Shown here: positions 8,621 through 17,846 of the stretch, in pieces | Layout: each line of letters opens with the position of its first letter | Position numbering within the stretch: the first letter of the stretch is position 1 | Origin: CASICS01 sp045564455 | Lineage (GTDB): Bacteria; Pseudomonadota; Gammaproteobacteria; Magnimaribacterales; AG-339-G14 | Length of the DNA stretch: 64,000 nt | Assembly: GCA_045564455.1 (NCBI GenBank) | Contig: JBJLHG010000002.1 | Span: forward strand, 186,001-250,000 | Reading direction: 5' to 3' | Notes under the pieces: model-generated | Databases searched by the model: none | Told to the model about the DNA's origin: nothing | The model's input: only the letters and a program-made list of their open reading frames with translations | Translations under genes and position numbers: made by a program

Positions 8621-9553
8621 ATGAAAATTATCTATGCCGGTACACCAGAAATTTCTATCTCTTCCTTGGAGGCCATCAATAATTCGTCACATGAAATTTC
8701 ATTAGTTTTGACTATGCCAGATAAAATTTCTGGAAGAGGAAAAAAGATTAAAGAAGGGCCAATTAAAAAATTTTCTAAAGCCCATAGTTTGAAAGTTTTC
8801 CAACCAGAAAATTTAAAAAATCTTAAGGACCAAGAAAAAATATCTTCGCTTAATCCTGATTTAATTGTTGTCTTTGCTTATGGAAAAATCTTACCAAAAG
8901 AGATTTTAAGTATTCCAAGACTCGGTTGTTTAAATGTTCACACTTCATTACTTCCCAAGTACAGAGGAGCAGCTCCTATACAAAGAGCCATTTTTAATGA
9001 TGAAAGAAAAACAGGCTTAAGTTTTATAAAAATGGATGAGGGGTTAGATACGGGCTCTATCTATAAATCGTTTGAAATTGAGATAGAAGAGGAAGAAACT
9101 TCAGATACTTTATCTAAAAAATTGTCTAATTTAACTTCTAGTTTAATATTAGAAGTTATTGATAATATTAATAAAAATAATTATAAAATCTTAAAACAAA
9201 ATGAAGATCTAGCTTCTTATGCGGTAAAATTAACTAAGGAAGAAGCTCTAATAAATTGGAAACAAAAAGCAAAAGAAGTTAAAAATATGATTAATGCATT
9301 TTGTCCGAACCCTGGAGCTTTTACTCACCAAAATGAAGAACGAATAAACTTTTATAAAGCAAAATTATCTAAATACCCTGCCACTGTTCCTGGAGAAATT
9401 TTAGAATCATCGAAAGAAAAATTAATTATCAGCGCTAACGATCACTCTGTACAAATTCTTGAACTTTCTAGACCAGGGAAAAAAAGGATGCAATATAAAG
9501 ATTTTGCGAATGGGTCTAGAGATTTCTTTGGTCAGAAAAATATTCTTGCATAA
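8621..9553 (+). CDS. fmt: Methionyl-tRNA formyltransferase
   Basis: Formylates initiator Met-tRNA using 10-formyltetrahydrofolate. The 310-residue protein starts MKIIYAGTPEIS and contains the catalytic LNVHTSLLPKYRGAAPIQRA, where Asn and His act with the later aspartate in DEGLDTGSI, followed by a linker and a C-terminal tRNA-binding domain (NAFCPNPGAF). The usual downstream neighbour rsmB is absent: trkA follows after 47 bases. Confidence 0.95.
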   Translation: MKIIYAGTPEISISSLEAINNSSHEISLVLTMPDKISGRGKKIKEGPIKKFSKAHSLKVFQPENLKNLKDQEKISSLNPDLIVVFAYGKILPKEILSIPRLGCLNVHTSLLPKYRGAAPIQRAIFNDERKTGLSFIKMDEGLDTGSIYKSFEIEIEEEETSDTLSKKLSNLTSSLILEVIDNINKNNYKILKQNEDLASYAVKLTKEEALINWKQKAKEVKNMINAFCPNPGAFTHQNEERINFYKAKLSKYPATVPGEILESSKEKLIISANDHSVQILELSRPGKKRMQYKDFANGSRDFFGQKNILA

Positions 9554-9600
9554 ATTACAAATTCATTTTTCTAAGAGTATAATTTTAATAGGTTAAAAAA

Positions 9601-10956
9601 TTGAATATTCTAATACTTGGAGCTGGGCAAGTTGGATCGGAATTATCTGAAATTCTGGCTAAAGTTCATGATGTTACCCTAATAGATATTAACCAAGATA
9701 AACTTCAAAAAATTTCTGATCATCACGATCTAAGAACTATCTGTGGAAATTGTTGCTTTCCAAAAACTTTGGAACAAGCAGAAATAGAATCGGTTGACTT
9801 AGCAGTTGCAATGACTCAATGGGACGAAGTGAATATGGTGGCTTGTCAAATGATTAAGCACATGAATAAAAAAACTAAAACGATGGCTAGGATAAGAGCG
9901 ACTCAATATCTTGGAGGTCGAGGAAGTGAAATTTTTGAAGCAGGTGATTATTCTATCGATGTGATTATAAGTCCGGAAAATTTAATTACGGATTATATTA
10001 CCAATTTAATTAAGCTTCCTGGAGCTATGCAAGTCTTAGATTTTGGAAACAATCTTGCATCTATGGTCCAGGTAAAAGCAACTTTAGGTGCTCCAATCAC
10101 TGGCCATAAAGTTTCGGAACTTAGGGATCATATTCCTAATTCAGATACAAGAGTGGCAGCCATTTATAGAGATAATGATTTAATCATTCCTCAAGGAGAT
10201 GATTATATAAAACACAAAGATGAAGTTTTTTTTATTGCTGCCAAAGATAATCTAAAGAAAGTTATGTCAGAAATCAGAGATAGTGATTCAAAATATAAAC
10301 ATATCATGATTGCTGGTGGAGGAAGAATAGGGAGAAGAGTAGCTAATGCTTTAGAAAGTAAATTTAGAGTCAAAGTTATAGAAAGGAACACAGAAAGGTG
10401 TATTTATCTATCTGAAAAATTATCAAAATCACTCGTACTTAATGGAGACACTTCTGATAGCGAATTACTAGAAGAAGAAAATATAGATCAAGTGGATATG
10501 TTTTGTGCCGTTACTAATAATGATGAAGCAAATGTTATGTCATCTTTGTTAGCAAAAAAATTAGGCGCTAAGAATGTTTTGACTTTGGTTAATAAAAAAA
10601 GATACAGAGAGCTTATAAAGAGTGAAGATGTTGAGATCTCAATTGCGCCAACTTTAATTACAATTGGAGTGGTTTTAAAGAATATTAATGGCCCAAATTT
10701 AGCAAATGCCTACTCTTTCAAAGGTGGAGAAGCTGAAGCGCTGGAAATAATAGTAGATAAGACGAAAAACAAAGGAATAATTGACAAATTTGTAGAAGAA
10801 ATAAAACTGCCGATTGGATGTAATTTAGGTGCTATTTTATCCACAAATGAAGTTAAAATCGCCCATCATGACGTTAAAATTAAAGAAAATGACCATTTGA
10901 TCATATTTTTATCAGATAAAAATAAGTACGAAGAACTAGAAAAATCTTTAATGTAA
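9601..10956 (+). CDS. trkA: Trk potassium uptake regulatory subunit TrkA
   Basis: Cytoplasmic nucleotide-gated regulator of the TrkH channel. The 451-residue protein is two tandem RCK units: the first Rossmann motif GAGQVGSEL is near residue 7, the second AGGGRIGRR near residue 240, each followed by a TrkA_C ligand-binding domain. The start is TTG, read from the ILILGAGQVG context directly after it. trkH follows after 34 bases, so regulator and channel are likely co-transcribed. Confidence 0.95.
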   Translation: MNILILGAGQVGSELSEILAKVHDVTLIDINQDKLQKISDHHDLRTICGNCCFPKTLEQAEIESVDLAVAMTQWDEVNMVACQMIKHMNKKTKTMARIRATQYLGGRGSEIFEAGDYSIDVIISPENLITDYITNLIKLPGAMQVLDFGNNLASMVQVKATLGAPITGHKVSELRDHIPNSDTRVAAIYRDNDLIIPQGDDYIKHKDEVFFIAAKDNLKKVMSEIRDSDSKYKHIMIAGGGRIGRRVANALESKFRVKVIERNTERCIYLSEKLSKSLVLNGDTSDSELLEEENIDQVDMFCAVTNNDEANVMSSLLAKKLGAKNVLTLVNKKRYRELIKSEDVEISIAPTLITIGVVLKNINGPNLANAYSFKGGEAEALEIIVDKTKNKGIIDKFVEEIKLPIGCNLGAILSTNEVKIAHHDVKIKENDHLIIFLSDKNKYEELEKSLM

Positions 10957-10990
10957 TTAGAAGTTTTTAGATTATAAATATAATAAAATA

Positions 10991-12442
10991 ATGAGATATA
11001 GGGTAATTTCAAAGATTTTAGGCATAGGTCTAATCTTTTTTTCTCTATTTCAGCTTTTACCAAGTTTAATTTCTTTAATATATTCTGAAGAATTTTCAGG
11101 AGCCTACATAGAAGCCTTCTTGATAACTCTTGCATCTGGATTATTCCTTTTAGCTGTTAATTACAGCAAAGAATATGAAGATCTTAAAATTAGAGATGGA
11201 TTTCTTCTCACAGTTCTACTTTGGTTTACTTTCTCATTATTTGCCTCGATTCCGTTTTACTTAGTAAAGCAGGGAGATTTATCGCTAGTGAATGCTTACT
11301 TTGAAGCCGTTTCAGGCCTAACAACAACTGGAGCAACCATTTTTACTAATTTAGAGGGTGAATTGAAGTCAATTCTGTTTTATAGGTCATTATTACAATG
11401 GGTAGGAGGTTTAGGCATTATAGTTCTTGCAATCGCTTTATTTCCTCTTTTAGGCATCGGTGGTATGCAATTATACAAAGGTGAAGGAAAAGGCCCAGTA
11501 GGCAATACAAAATTAAGACCTAAAATGGCAGAAACTGGAAAGTCGCTTTGGTATATTTATTTAATTTTAACTATAACCTGTTGTATTTGTTACTTTTTTT
11601 CAGGAATGGGCTTATTTGATGCTGTTACACACTCTTTTTCTACTGTAGCTATAGGGGGCTTTTCTAATTACAGCTCAAGCTTTGCATATTTTGATAACAA
11701 TGCCCTTTATCTATTCGGGTCGATATTTATGTTTTTATCCGGGATTAGCTTTTCATTGCATTTCTTTGCCCTTAAGAAGAAAACTCTAACAAACTATTTA
11801 ATAGATCCTGAACTAAAATTTTATTCTAGTGCAGCTCTAGTAGCATTTCTTTTTATTTTTATTACTATGGCTTTGGTTACAGGGACTAATGATTTAGATC
11901 TTTTATTGAGTACTTTATTTCAGACAGTATCTTTTATAACTACTACTGGCTTTACCTCGCAAGATCATAGTTTAATGCCTTTATATATTCCTTATATTTT
12001 AATTGGTTTGGCTGCCATGGGAGCATGTGCGGGTTCAACAGGAGGAGGAATAAAAGTAGTAAGGGTTTTGATATTTTTTAAACAAGGCTTTAAGGAATTA
12101 AAAAAACTTGTACATCCGAGTTCAATATTGCCACTTAAGGTTGGAGATAAAATTATTGATAAAGAAATAACAGATTCAGTTTGGGGCTTTTTGTCTGTTT
12201 ATATTATGACGTTATTATTTGGGATAGTTGTTTTATTGGGAACAGGCCTCTCAATAGATACAGCGTTTTCTGCTGTATTTTCATGCTTAAATAATTTAGG
12301 GCCAGGCCTTGGTGAAGCGACTTTAAATTACTCTTCTTTGAATGATATAAGTAAACTATTTTTGTCTTTCGCGATGATCTTAGGTAGGCTGGAAATTTAT
12401 ACGTTGTTAGTACTATTTACCTCATATTTTTGGAGAAATTAG
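10991..12442 (+). CDS. trkH: Trk potassium uptake channel subunit TrkH
   Basis: Integral membrane potassium channel of the SKT superfamily, 483 residues. Four pore-loop repeats with selectivity-filter glycines are visible: SGLTTTGATIF, TVAIGGFSNY, ITTTGFTSQD and CLNNLGPGLG. GACAGSTGGGIKVVR, typical of the region after the third filter, is intact. With TrkA it forms a complete potassium uptake system. Confidence 0.95.
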   Translation: MRYRVISKILGIGLIFFSLFQLLPSLISLIYSEEFSGAYIEAFLITLASGLFLLAVNYSKEYEDLKIRDGFLLTVLLWFTFSLFASIPFYLVKQGDLSLVNAYFEAVSGLTTTGATIFTNLEGELKSILFYRSLLQWVGGLGIIVLAIALFPLLGIGGMQLYKGEGKGPVGNTKLRPKMAETGKSLWYIYLILTITCCICYFFSGMGLFDAVTHSFSTVAIGGFSNYSSSFAYFDNNALYLFGSIFMFLSGISFSLHFFALKKKTLTNYLIDPELKFYSSAALVAFLFIFITMALVTGTNDLDLLLSTLFQTVSFITTTGFTSQDHSLMPLYIPYILIGLAAMGACAGSTGGGIKVVRVLIFFKQGFKELKKLVHPSSILPLKVGDKIIDKEITDSVWGFLSVYIMTLLFGIVVLLGTGLSIDTAFSAVFSCLNNLGPGLGEATLNYSSLNDISKLFLSFAMILGRLEIYTLLVLFTSYFWRN

Positions 12443-12504
12443 TAAGTACTTACTATCATTATAAGTCATAAATATATGAATTTAAATTTTAAAAGGAAAA
12501 AAAA

Positions 12505-13854
12505 TTGACTGCAAAAACAATGGAAGAATTAGTTGCCCTTTGCAAAAGAAGAGGTTTTATATTTCAATCAAATGAAATTTATGGAGGTCTGCAAGGCTTG
12601 TATGATTATGGTCCTTTAGGAGTTGAATTAAAGAATAATATTAAACAGTCTTGGTGGACTTCTATGGTCTATGACAGAGATGATATAGAAGGTTTAGATG
12701 CTTCAATATTAACTCATCCAGATGTCCTTAAATATTCAGGCCATGAAGATACTTTTACAGATCCAATGGTCGATTGTAAATCCTGCGGAGAAAGATTTAG
12801 AGCAGATCAAGTACCTGACTATTGCAAGGAAGAAGATTTAACAGAGCCACGACAATTTAATTTGATGTTTAAAACAAATGTTGGCCCTGTTGATGATGGA
12901 ACAAGCTTCGCTTATTTAAGGCCTGAAACTGCTCAACAAATTTTTACAAATTTTAAAAATATAGTGGACTCAACTTCGAGAACTTTGCCATTTGGAATAG
13001 CTCAAATAGGAAAAGCCTTTAGAAACGAAATAACTCCAAGAAACTTTATCTTCAGAGTCAGAGAGTTTGAGCAAATGGAATTAGAGTTTTTTGTTCAACC
13101 GGGGTCTGACGAAGAGTGGCATAGTAAATGGGTAGAAAGTAGATTGAATTGGTGGGAAAGACAAGGAGTGCCCAAAGAGAAATTGGAATTACTTCACGTA
13201 ACTGATGAAGATTTAGCGCATTATTCAAAGGCAACCGTGGATATTATGTATAAATTTCCTCATGGCTTAGAAGAATTAGAAGGAATTGCCAATAGAACTG
13301 ACTTTGATCTGGGCTCTCACAGCAAAAACCAGGATGATCTGGGCATTACAGCTAAGACAGCTAAAAATAACTCTTCTAATGCAAAATTAGCTATTCAAGA
13401 CCTAAAAACGAATAAATGGGTCGTTCCTTATGTAATAGAGCCTTCTGCAGGCGTAGAAAGGGGGTTTTTAGCTATCTTGAATGAATCTTACAAGGTTGAG
13501 GAGCTTGAAAATGGCAAAAAAAGAGTGGTTTTATCTTTAAAACCTCATTTATCACCTATTAAAGCTGCAATTATTCCTCTAAAAAAGAATAATGCAGAAC
13601 TTGTTGATTTGGCTCATAAACTTAAAAATACACTTCAAAACTTAAGATTAGGAAGAGTTGTAGTTGAAAATACTGGAAATATTGGAAAAAGCTACAGGAA
13701 GCACGACGAAATAGGTACTCCTCTGTGTATAACTGTTGATTTTGATACTATTGAAAAAGATCAAGTAACTGTTAGAAATAGAGATACGATGCATCAGAAA
13801 ACTATCAAAGTGTTAGAAGTATCGGATTTCTTTAAAGATTACTTAATAAGTTAA
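12505..13854 (+). CDS. Glycyl-tRNA synthetase, single-chain (alpha2) type
   Basis: Charges tRNA-Gly. The 449-residue protein is the homodimeric class II form: N-terminal RRGFIFQSNEIYGGLQGLYD, a CKSCGERFRAD segment in the catalytic-domain insertion, motif 2 FRNEITPRNFIFRVREFEQM, motif 3 PSAGVERGFLAIL, and a C-terminal anticodon-binding domain. Most gammaproteobacteria instead have the tetrameric GlyQ/GlyS enzyme, often coded at this same place before gmhB. Here one gene occupies the spot and overlaps gmhB by one base. Start is TTG with AAAGGAAA upstream. Confidence 0.93.
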   Translation: MTAKTMEELVALCKRRGFIFQSNEIYGGLQGLYDYGPLGVELKNNIKQSWWTSMVYDRDDIEGLDASILTHPDVLKYSGHEDTFTDPMVDCKSCGERFRADQVPDYCKEEDLTEPRQFNLMFKTNVGPVDDGTSFAYLRPETAQQIFTNFKNIVDSTSRTLPFGIAQIGKAFRNEITPRNFIFRVREFEQMELEFFVQPGSDEEWHSKWVESRLNWWERQGVPKEKLELLHVTDEDLAHYSKATVDIMYKFPHGLEELEGIANRTDFDLGSHSKNQDDLGITAKTAKNNSSNAKLAIQDLKTNKWVVPYVIEPSAGVERGFLAILNESYKVEELENGKKRVVLSLKPHLSPIKAAIIPLKKNNAELVDLAHKLKNTLQNLRLGRVVVENTGNIGKSYRKHDEIGTPLCITVDFDTIEKDQVTVRNRDTMHQKTIKVLEVSDFFKDYLIS

Positions 13855-14390
13855 TGCAAGATAAGTATATTGTTTTAGATAGGGACGGAGTTATCAATGT
13901 TGATCTTTTTGACTATGTACTTGAAAACAAAACCTTTGAATTTGAAAAAGGAAGCATAGAGGCTATTGCAAAGCTTACTAAGAAAAACTTTAAAATTATT
14001 ATTGCTACGAATCAAACTTGCATAAATTTAGGCTTAATTTCTGCCGAGGGCATTAAAGATATAAATGATTTTTGGATTAAAAAAGTAAGAGAAAATAATG
14101 GTGATATTTTACATCTAGAAGTCTGCCCACATGAAAAAAGTGAAGATTGTAATTGCCGAAAACCTAAAACTGGTCTTCTTGAATCAGCTGAAAAAAAATT
14201 AAATATTAGCTTAAAAAATTGTTTTTTTATCGGTGATAAGCTTTCTGATTTAGAGTGTGCCGTTTCTCATGGGTGCAAACCTATTTTGGTTAGAACAGGT
14301 TATGGAACTATGACAGAGGCTGATCCATTTCCTAATGTAACTAAAGTATTTGATAACTTAAAAGGTGCGGTTGATTGGATTGTAGATTAA
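13854..14390 (+). CDS. gmhB: D-glycero-beta-D-manno-heptose-1,7-bisphosphate 7-phosphatase
   Basis: HAD-family phosphatase in ADP-heptose synthesis for the LPS inner core. The 178-residue protein has the nucleophile motif LDRDGVIN, the ATNQ motif II threonine, the zinc-binding CPHEKSEDCNCRKPKTG (Cys/His cluster typical of GmhB), and GDKLSDLECA with the magnesium aspartates. It starts one base inside the GlyRS stop and converges on gyrB with a 4-base overlap and no intergenic terminator. Confidence 0.92.
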   Translation: MQDKYIVLDRDGVINVDLFDYVLENKTFEFEKGSIEAIAKLTKKNFKIIIATNQTCINLGLISAEGIKDINDFWIKKVRENNGDILHLEVCPHEKSEDCNCRKPKTGLLESAEKKLNISLKNCFFIGDKLSDLECAVSHGCKPILVRTGYGTMTEADPFPNVTKVFDNLKGAVDWIVD

Positions 14391-16810
14391 ATATCTATAT
14401 TGCCGACAGAATTAACATTTGCTTCAATAAAATCTCTTCGGCTTTCAACATTATCTCCCATCAGCTGCTCAAATAAATCGTTTGCATCATCAGCATCATC
14501 TATTTTTACCTGAACTAGTCTTCTTCCGACAGGATCCATAGTTGTTTCCCAGAGCTGTTCTGGATTCATCTCACCTAGGCCTTTGTATCTTTGAATATTT
14601 AAACCCTTTCTAGCATCTTCTAAAAATGTATTCAAAGACATAAACAAGTCATTTATTAAAAAGCTTTCTTCATTTTTTATTATAGAACTGATTCCAGGTT
14701 TTATGTCTGTCGAGGCTTTTTTAAAGCTCTGAATCAATTTATAACTCTTTGATTTGAAAAAAGAATAAGGAACAATATTGGCAATGGAATTTCCATACTC
14801 ATACCTCTCAAAAATTATATTTTTAGTTTTTTCTTCTAGTTTAGCTGTGTTTTTAGAACCATTAAATGAACTCAGTTTTTTATTAAAACTTTTGAGCCAA
14901 ACTGAAACATTCTTATCATTAGGTTTGCTAGGAAATTCATCTTCTAAAACCATGCATCTCAAAACATCTTCGTGAATATTTATATCCGGAACTTGAGTTA
15001 ACTCTACAAAATCACTATATGATTTGAGAAGATTTTTGAAATTTTCAGGAGACATCTTCTTTGTCTTTGTAATGTTTAAAATTTGTGTCTCAGATATTTT
15101 TTCTAATAAGAAGTCATTTAAAGCGCTGTCATCTTTAAGGTATATATCCTTCTTACCTTTTTTAACTTTATATAATGGTGGCTGAGCAATATATACATAG
15201 CCTTTATCTATAAGCTCTTTATATTGCCTATTGAAAAAAGTTAGCAAAAGAGTTCTTATGTGAGATCCATCTACATCAGCATCTGTCATTATGATGATTG
15301 AATGATACCTGAGTTTCTCTATGTCAAATTCTTCATTAACCCCACAACCCATAGCTGTGATCAAAGTTACAATTTCTTCGGAACCCAACACTTTATCAAT
15401 TCTTGCTCTTTGGGTATTTAAGATTTTACCTTTTAGTGGGAGTATTGCTTGATTTTGTCTATTTCTTCCCTGCTTCGCAGATCCGCCAGCTGACTCTCCC
15501 TCTACAAGATAAATTTCGCTCAGGGATGGGTCTTTTTCCTGGCAATCTGCTAGCTTACCAGGCAAGCCCATTCCATCTAAAACGCCTTTCCTTCTTGTCA
15601 TTTCTCTTGCCTTTCTAGCGGCTTCTCTTGCCCTAGATGCATCTATAATTTTTGCTGCTATTGCCTTTGCATCATTAGGGTTTTCTAAAAGATATTCCGT
15701 AAGAAATTTATAAGTTTCTTTTTCAACAATAGGTTGAATTTCCGAGGAAACTAATTTGTCTTTAGTTTGCGAAGAAAATTTTGGATCTGGTAATTTTGCA
15801 GAGATTATCGCTGTTATGCCTTCTCTAGCATCCTCTCCTGATGGAGCTGCCCCTTCATTTTTAAGTAACCCCTCTTTATCCATATACGTATTTAAAGTTC
15901 TTGTTAGTGCAGTTCTAAAACCAACTAAGTGACTGCCACCATCTTTCTGAGGAATATTATTTGTAAAACATTGGATGTTTTCTTGATATGAATCATTCCA
16001 TTGAAGAGCTACCTCTATGGACATTCCATCTTTTGATTCTTGCAGAAACCTAAAAGGTTTGTTCAAAATTGTTTTGTTCTTATTTTTATATTCTACGAAT
16101 TCTATTAAGCCTCCTGTAGACTTAAATTTTTCTGTTTTATTTACCCTTTCATCTTTAAGAATAATTGATACGCCAGAATTAAGAAAAGATAGCTCTCTTA
16201 ACTTCTTAATCAAAATATCGTAGTCAAAAGTAGTATTGTCTCCAAAGGTAGATTTTGAAGGAATAATTTTTATTTCAGTTCCCTGTTCTTTTGTTGAACC
16301 TGTAGACTTTATTTTATTCTTTGGAGCTCCATCTTTATAGGTTTGTTCCCAAACCTTTCCATCTCTTTTTATTTTTAAATCTAAAGTTTCCGAAAGAGCA
16401 TTTACAACAGATATACCGACGCCGTGGAGACCTCCTGATACTTTATATGAGTTATCGTCAAACTTTCCTCCAGCATGAAGTTTGGTCAGAATGACTTCTG
16501 CAGCTGACATACCCTCTTCTTTGTGGAAATCGACTGGTATTCCTCTTCCATTGTCCTTAACTGTAACAAGACTATCTTCATGAATGATTACAGAAATTTC
16601 GTCACAATGGCCTGCCAGAGCTTCATCAATTGAATTATCAACAATTTCAAAAATCATATGATGAAGGCCGGTACCATCATCGGTATCTCCAATATACATT
16701 CCAGGTCTTTTTTTTACTGCCTCTAGGCCTTTTAAAACTTTTATATTCGAAGAATCATATGAAGTCTTCGAAGCTTTTTTTGCTGGTTTTAGGGGAGTCT
16801 TTTTCGGCAT
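14387..16810 (-). CDS. gyrB: DNA gyrase subunit B
   Basis: ATPase subunit of type II topoisomerase. The 807 residues include the GHKL ATPase (EIVDNSIDEALAGHCDEI, DNGRGIPV, GGLHGVGISVVNALS), the transducer with QTKDKL, the TOPRIM domain (EGESAGGSAKQGRNR, DADVDGSHI) and the C-terminal QRYKGLGEMN. Length matches the insert-bearing gammaproteobacterial form. A basic N-terminal extension (MPKKTPLKPAKKASK) precedes the usual SYDSSNIKVLKG. It lies 6 bases after recF in the dnaA-dnaN-recF-gyrB cluster. Confidence 0.97.
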   Translation of the reverse strand: MPKKTPLKPAKKASKTSYDSSNIKVLKGLEAVKKRPGMYIGDTDDGTGLHHMIFEIVDNSIDEALAGHCDEISVIIHEDSLVTVKDNGRGIPVDFHKEEGMSAAEVILTKLHAGGKFDDNSYKVSGGLHGVGISVVNALSETLDLKIKRDGKVWEQTYKDGAPKNKIKSTGSTKEQGTEIKIIPSKSTFGDNTTFDYDILIKKLRELSFLNSGVSIILKDERVNKTEKFKSTGGLIEFVEYKNKNKTILNKPFRFLQESKDGMSIEVALQWNDSYQENIQCFTNNIPQKDGGSHLVGFRTALTRTLNTYMDKEGLLKNEGAAPSGEDAREGITAIISAKLPDPKFSSQTKDKLVSSEIQPIVEKETYKFLTEYLLENPNDAKAIAAKIIDASRAREAARKAREMTRRKGVLDGMGLPGKLADCQEKDPSLSEIYLVEGESAGGSAKQGRNRQNQAILPLKGKILNTQRARIDKVLGSEEIVTLITAMGCGVNEEFDIEKLRYHSIIIMTDADVDGSHIRTLLLTFFNRQYKELIDKGYVYIAQPPLYKVKKGKKDIYLKDDSALNDFLLEKISETQILNITKTKKMSPENFKNLLKSYSDFVELTQVPDINIHEDVLRCMVLEDEFPSKPNDKNVSVWLKSFNKKLSSFNGSKNTAKLEEKTKNIIFERYEYGNSIANIVPYSFFKSKSYKLIQSFKKASTDIKPGISSIIKNEESFLINDLFMSLNTFLEDARKGLNIQRYKGLGEMNPEQLWETTMDPVGRRLVQVKIDDADDANDLFEQLMGDNVESRRDFIEANVNSVGNIDI

Positions 16811-16816
16811 TCGATA

Positions 16817-17842
16817 TTATAAATCAATAACACTATCAAATTGAATATTTTCTATTTTTTTTACTGAAGATATTATTTTTTGTTGTTTAGTTTTTTTAAG
16901 AGCTTGAAGGGCAAGAGCAAGATTTTCTTCGTCTAGTTCTGATGGAAGATCATCAATTAGATATATAACTTCTTTATCTTGAATGTTAGAAAAATAGTTT
17001 CCAAATGATAGAAAAACTAATAAAATCAATAGCTTTTGTTCTCCCCTAGATAATATATTGCTACTATTGTTTCCAAAAATTTTTATATCTAGATCAAATT
17101 TTTGAGGTCCTATTGTGGTATATCCTTTTTCTAAATCTTCCATGTAAGATTCTCTTAAAGCTTCTACTAAACTTTCTCCTTTCCAGCCTTTTTGAAAATT
17201 AAAAGATAAATTTGAAGATATTTCTTTCCACTTTTTATTTAGCGGAAGTTCTTTTAGAAAAGGAGGAATGGAAGAGATAATTTTATTAAAGATTTTTTTT
17301 CTTTGAGTATTAAGAATTTCAGATTTAGCAGTTAATAATTTTGTCCATAAAATGATTTGATCTTCATCTTTATTTTTAAGAGCTCTATTTCTAGAGCTAA
17401 GTATTTTTTTAAACTTTTTATGTTCTTCTAGATAATCATGTTTCACGTGAAACATAAAATAATCAAGGAAGCTTGTTCTTGTTTCTTTGTTAGTTTCAAG
17501 AAATGAAAGGCTAAAGTTATTAATTAATAGAGGCAGTGTTTTAAATTTATCAAAATCTTTTTGATAGCCCTTTTTTATTAATTTAGCCCTTCTTTTTTTT
17601 TCAACTGATAAAATTTTAGAATTTTTTATACATCTAACTTGAAAATTATCGCTGGCATAATTAATTAAACTGTTTGAGGAAGAAGTTCTAAAAGATCTAA
17701 ATTTTAGAATTAAGTGCAAAGCTTCTAGTATAGAAGATTTTCCAGATCCATTTTTTCCTGTTATTAGAGTAAATGAATCTATCTTGTAAACAGATTCTCC
17801 AAAGCCTCTAAAGTTTTTTAATTCAAGGTTTTCGAATGACAT
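16817..17842 (-). CDS. recF: DNA repair and gap-processing protein RecF
   Basis: SMC-like ATPase that helps load RecA at gaps. The 341-residue protein has Walker A GKNGSGKSSILEA near residue 29, a coiled region, the signature LSRGEQKLL and Walker B VIYLIDDLPSELD. It begins LENLELKNFRGF-like, as in the family. A perfect parS site is embedded at 17439-17454. It is 4 bases downstream of dnaN. Confidence 0.94.
   Translation of the reverse strand: MSFENLELKNFRGFGESVYKIDSFTLITGKNGSGKSSILEALHLILKFRSFRTSSSNSLINYASDNFQVRCIKNSKILSVEKKRRAKLIKKGYQKDFDKFKTLPLLINNFSLSFLETNKETRTSFLDYFMFHVKHDYLEEHKKFKKILSSRNRALKNKDEDQIILWTKLLTAKSEILNTQRKKIFNKIISSIPPFLKELPLNKKWKEISSNLSFNFQKGWKGESLVEALRESYMEDLEKGYTTIGPQKFDLDIKIFGNNSSNILSRGEQKLLILLVFLSFGNYFSNIQDKEVIYLIDDLPSELDEENLALALQALKKTKQQKIISSVKKIENIQFDSVIDL
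17439..17454. promoter_or_regulatory. parS centromere site (ParB/Spo0J binding)
   Basis: TGTTTCACGTGAAACA, a perfect 16-base palindrome identical to the widely conserved bacterial parS consensus. It sits inside recF, about 3 kb from the probable oriC, and the window encodes the matching ParA and ParB. Recognised by exact sequence match to the known motif. Confidence 0.93.
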
Positions 17843-17846
17843 CTAT

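Noticed and set aside
10837..10845. Perfect DnaA-box sequence TTATCCACA inside trkA
   Set aside because: A lone box inside a coding sequence, about 10 kb from the probable origin; a nine-base AT-rich word is expected now and then.
12441..12454. 14-base perfect palindrome AGTAAGTACTTACT at the end of trkH
   Set aside because: A few palindromes of this length are expected by chance in 64 kb of AT-rich DNA, and no T-run follows to make it a terminator.
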